Position numbers and translations under genes: made by a program. Positions 8,294-10,426 of a stretch of DNA of 10,426 nt are shown one piece after another. This DNA comes from Fragilaria radians (Eukaryota; Bacillariophyta; Fragilariophyceae; Fragilariales; Fragilariaceae): contig CAAAJI010000268.1 of NCBI GenBank assembly GCA_900642245.1, forward strand, positions 40,804 to 51,229, given 5' to 3'. A model generated the notes under the pieces. That model was not told the origin of the DNA and did not search any database. It saw nothing but the letters and a program-made list of their open reading frames with translations. The stretch's first letter is position 1. Every line of letters starts with the position of its first letter.

Positions 8294-10426
8294 CTAGATT
8301 TTGGTTGGTACTCTGGTTGGTACTTTAGTAGGACTTTTGGATGGAAATCGGGTTGGATTTTTTGTTGGTGCCTTATATGGTAAACGAGTGGTCATGATCT
8401 TAGAAGTGGGTCTAACAGTGGTTGGCATTTTTGAAGTAGGCAATAGAGTTGTGGGTGAAACAGTGGTTGGAAATTTAGAAGTAGGCGACAAAGTGGATGG
8501 TGCACTTGATGTGGGTGAAAAAGTTGTAGGCAATTTGGATAAAGGTGATAGAGAGGTGGGAGTTTTTGAAGTAGGTGAGAGAGTTCCTAATCCAGTGGGA
8601 GCAATGGATGGCACAGTTGATGGCACATTGGTCAGAGTGCACACCAAATTGATACCAAACAGAAGGGGATCATGGTCAGAGTATCGATATGGTACACTGC
8701 CATCAAAAATTGAAGCCGATCTTCCAAAGTCTAAGTTGTAGTCAAGAGCATCTGCCTCATCAGCATTCACATGCCAGATTTTGGCTGCAGTTACTCTCTG
8801 GCTCAGAACTGAGTTTGCAAAAGCATAATCTAGTGTCCCTATGTTTCCATCAAAGACATAGCTGTATGTGTTGGGGCCTTCCAAATTGGTGTAGCCAGCA
8901 GCTTGTAAGGTCTCAATTGGACCTTCACGTGCATAGGAATTTAAGTCACCAATAACACCAATTGCATTACAAGTGTTAAGCTGATTAAGCCATAATACCA
9001 ATTGATTAGCAGCATTCACACGGACATCATTGCCTGCAAAGAAATAAACAGAAGAAGTGATGAGATATTCAGGTGTCAAATCAGTGTCTCAAGTTTTGGT
9101 CTACAACAATTACTTACAATTTCCTGCTCCATCATTGAGGTCAGGAGCATCACAAGCTGATCCCTTTGATTTGAAATGATTCACAGCAATTGTGATACAA
9201 GAAGAAGTGACATCACATGTGCTTTTTGTGCTACTGAAACTTTGTGCAATGGCAGGACGATTTCTGGGTGATGGGCTGCTAATATCATTCACAAATACAG
9301 CTGTATCAAGAATTCTTGCAGGTCCTTCCAACCGGATTGTTTCCTTATTGAAGATAAATGCACATGAGATTGCATCTGTTCCAACAGATGCTACACCTGG
9401 TCGAACCCAATCATATGTTGCAGAACCAGTTGCAGTATTCAGTTGATTTACAAGATACGCAACTGCATTTGATGGTACTCCTTCACGAAAATCATTCTCA
9501 ATTTCCACCAGGCCTAAGATATCTGCATCCAAACTCAAAATTGATGTGACAAGCTTTGCTGTCTGACGATCTAGCTCAGTTTGACTGTTGGCACCTCGTG
9601 GACTCTGTCCAACGAACGTTAATGCCCCAGTTATTGCAAGTGTTGTGAAGTAATTGAGTACATTCATGGACACAATCTTGTGACTCCCACCAACTGATGG
9701 AGACCTGGATGATCGTAGATTAGCATTGATGAATAAATTTGATCCATCTTTTACACTTCGCACACGCCAAGTTGATCCTGATGCTGAGTTTCCTGCCCAC
9801 TGATAGGACAAGACACCGTTTAGATTTGTGATTGTGTCACCCATCCGGATTGCATTAGCTGTGTTGTAAATTGGGCCAAAACCATCCAAGACATCAATAT
9901 TTTGGTTCTGTAAACTCAGTCCATCATCATACGTGATTGTTCTGGCTCCTACTTTGTCAAGGAATGAGCTATACCCCATAACATTTGGTAAGCTTGTCTG
10001 AGTGAACGAGAATGGGCGCTGTCCTTCTACCAACTTTATCTCATTGAACCGATCAAGCTGGAACTGCTCGGTGACAGTGAGCAATTGTGGAAATGTAACA
10101 AGCATACCCTCAAATTGTTCCAGATCAGGTTGAACCTTACCGCCTTGGCTAGCTGTTATTCCAAGTGTAGGTAATACTATCTGAGCAGCTGAGGGTAAAT
10201 CATTGCCACTTGACAAAACAGTAATTGATGAAACAGTTTTTAGCTGTGTTTCACCAAAATACTCATCAACGACACCAGTAACCTCAACTTCATCTCCAAG
10301 ATCAACAGCAATCATTGACGTTGAGCCTTGAAAGACAAAAATTCCCTCAGAAGTTAATGGATCAAGATCAACCATACTGTCCCTTTCTTGAACAAAAAAG
10401 CCAGACAGTGTTCGCTTATTATCAGC
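8294..10426 (-). CDS. Secreted ExeM/NucH-type extracellular nuclease with Pro/Thr/Ser-rich tail (5'-partial, two exons in window)
   Basis: The frame is open to the window edge, so the start lies beyond 10426; the Met at 10375 is internal, because the 17 codons before it (SGFFVQERDS...) belong to the family. Exons 10426-9118 and 9033-8294 give 682 residues, numbered here from the edge. Residues 1-60 contain the GFFVQE...TSEGIFVF segment and an OB-fold-like stretch (GDEVEVTGVVDEYFGETQL) as in YhcR/ExeM proteins. A DNase I-like endonuclease/exonuclease/phosphatase domain follows: MNVLNYF (N255, N258), LVEIEND (E308), VNHFKSKG (N416, H417), GDLNSYARE (D466, N468) and SDHDP (D556, H557). The family hydrolyses extracellular DNA using divalent metal. 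Cysteines around 405-440 suggest disulfides and thus secretion; a signal peptide would be off the window. Residues 569-682 form a repeat tail. All key catalytic motifs seem present. Nuclease assignment strong; nucleic-acid preference not readable. Confidence 0.9.
8297..8581 (-). repeat. Degenerate coding repeats: decapeptide Ser/Pro/Thr units, then PT(K/R)x tetrapeptides
   Basis: From 8581 down to 8462 four consecutive 30-nt units encode variants of LSPTSKxPTT (LSPTSKTPTS, LSPLSKLPTT, FSPTSSAPST, LSPTSKFPTT). Two looser copies follow to about 8399. From 8368 to 8297 six exact-length 12-nt units encode PTKN, PTRF, PSKS, PTKV, PTRV and PTKI. The first block is mucin-like, with many potential O-glycosylation sites; the last is strongly basic with a charge every fourth residue. 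The stop codon follows directly at 8296. Confidence 0.85.
9034..9117 (-). other. Intron of the nuclease gene (84 nt)
   Basis: The donor GGAAATT|GTAAGT matches consensus, and the acceptor TTTATTTCTTTGCAG|GCAATG has a good pyrimidine tract. The phase is 1: T plus GC gives Cys437. The joined peptide (DGAGNCNDVRVNAANQL) continues the family pattern of a Cys-containing loop followed by a helix before the GDLN motif. Confidence 0.9.

Noticed and set aside
8301..8741. Plus-strand frame of 146 codons rich in Val-Gly
   Set aside because: It is the antisense image of the Pro/Thr/Ser repeat tail; low-complexity repeats leave the opposite strand open by composition alone.
9110..10375. Nuclease starting at the Met at 10375 and ending at a TAA at 9110
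   Set aside because: The frame upstream is open to the window edge with family-like sequence, and the stop lies inside the 84-nt intron.
1..10426. Defence system, CRISPR, integron, phage or insertion sequence
   Set aside because: I see no direct-repeat arrays, transposase or integrase motifs, terminal inverted repeats or operon-like packing; the spliced genes point to a eukaryotic nuclear locus.

Overview
The window looks like nuclear DNA from a eukaryotic microbe, most likely a diatom or another stramenopile. Long reading frames are interrupted by short (84-124 nt) GT-AG introns, the spacers are AT-rich, and one secreted protein ends in a Ser/Thr/Pro repeat tail of the kind common in diatom surface proteins. 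I see no bacterial operon, CRISPR array, tRNA, rRNA or recognisable transposon. The taxonomic call is inference from gene style.

Two genes are well supported, both on the minus strand. (1) 5103-1212: three exons that splice in frame into a protein of 1225 residues. It has a short cytosolic tail, one transmembrane anchor and a very large luminal or extracellular part related to inverting glycoside phosphorylases (the GH94 type and its relatives GH149/GH161, annotated in bacteria as cellobiose-phosphorylase-like). Taken unspliced, this locus would wrongly be read as two neighbouring genes. (2) 8294 to beyond 10426: the 3' part (682 residues) of a secreted ExeM/NucH-type extracellular nuclease. 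It has an OB-fold-like segment, a DNase I-like endonuclease/exonuclease/phosphatase domain split by one 84-nt intron, and a repetitive, increasingly basic Pro/Thr/Ser tail.

Region by region: 1-1211 is AT-rich and lacks a convincing gene; it holds the 3' flank of the phosphorylase gene with AATAAA matches, plus one weak minus-strand terminal-exon candidate. 1212-5103 is the phosphorylase gene. 5104-8293 is a 3.2-kb spacer with several plus-strand exon-like stretches (the best at 6119-6440) that cannot be joined confidently by eye. 8294-10426 is the nuclease gene, which runs off the right edge.

The two genes need not be functionally linked, since eukaryotic neighbours are usually independent. 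Both, however, concern extracytosolic breakdown of polymers (beta-glucan-like sugar chains and DNA) and both touch phosphate chemistry. The most unusual feature is a phosphorylase-family protein tethered by an N-terminal membrane anchor and apparently facing a secretory-pathway compartment, whereas known phosphorylases of this clan are soluble and generally cytosolic.
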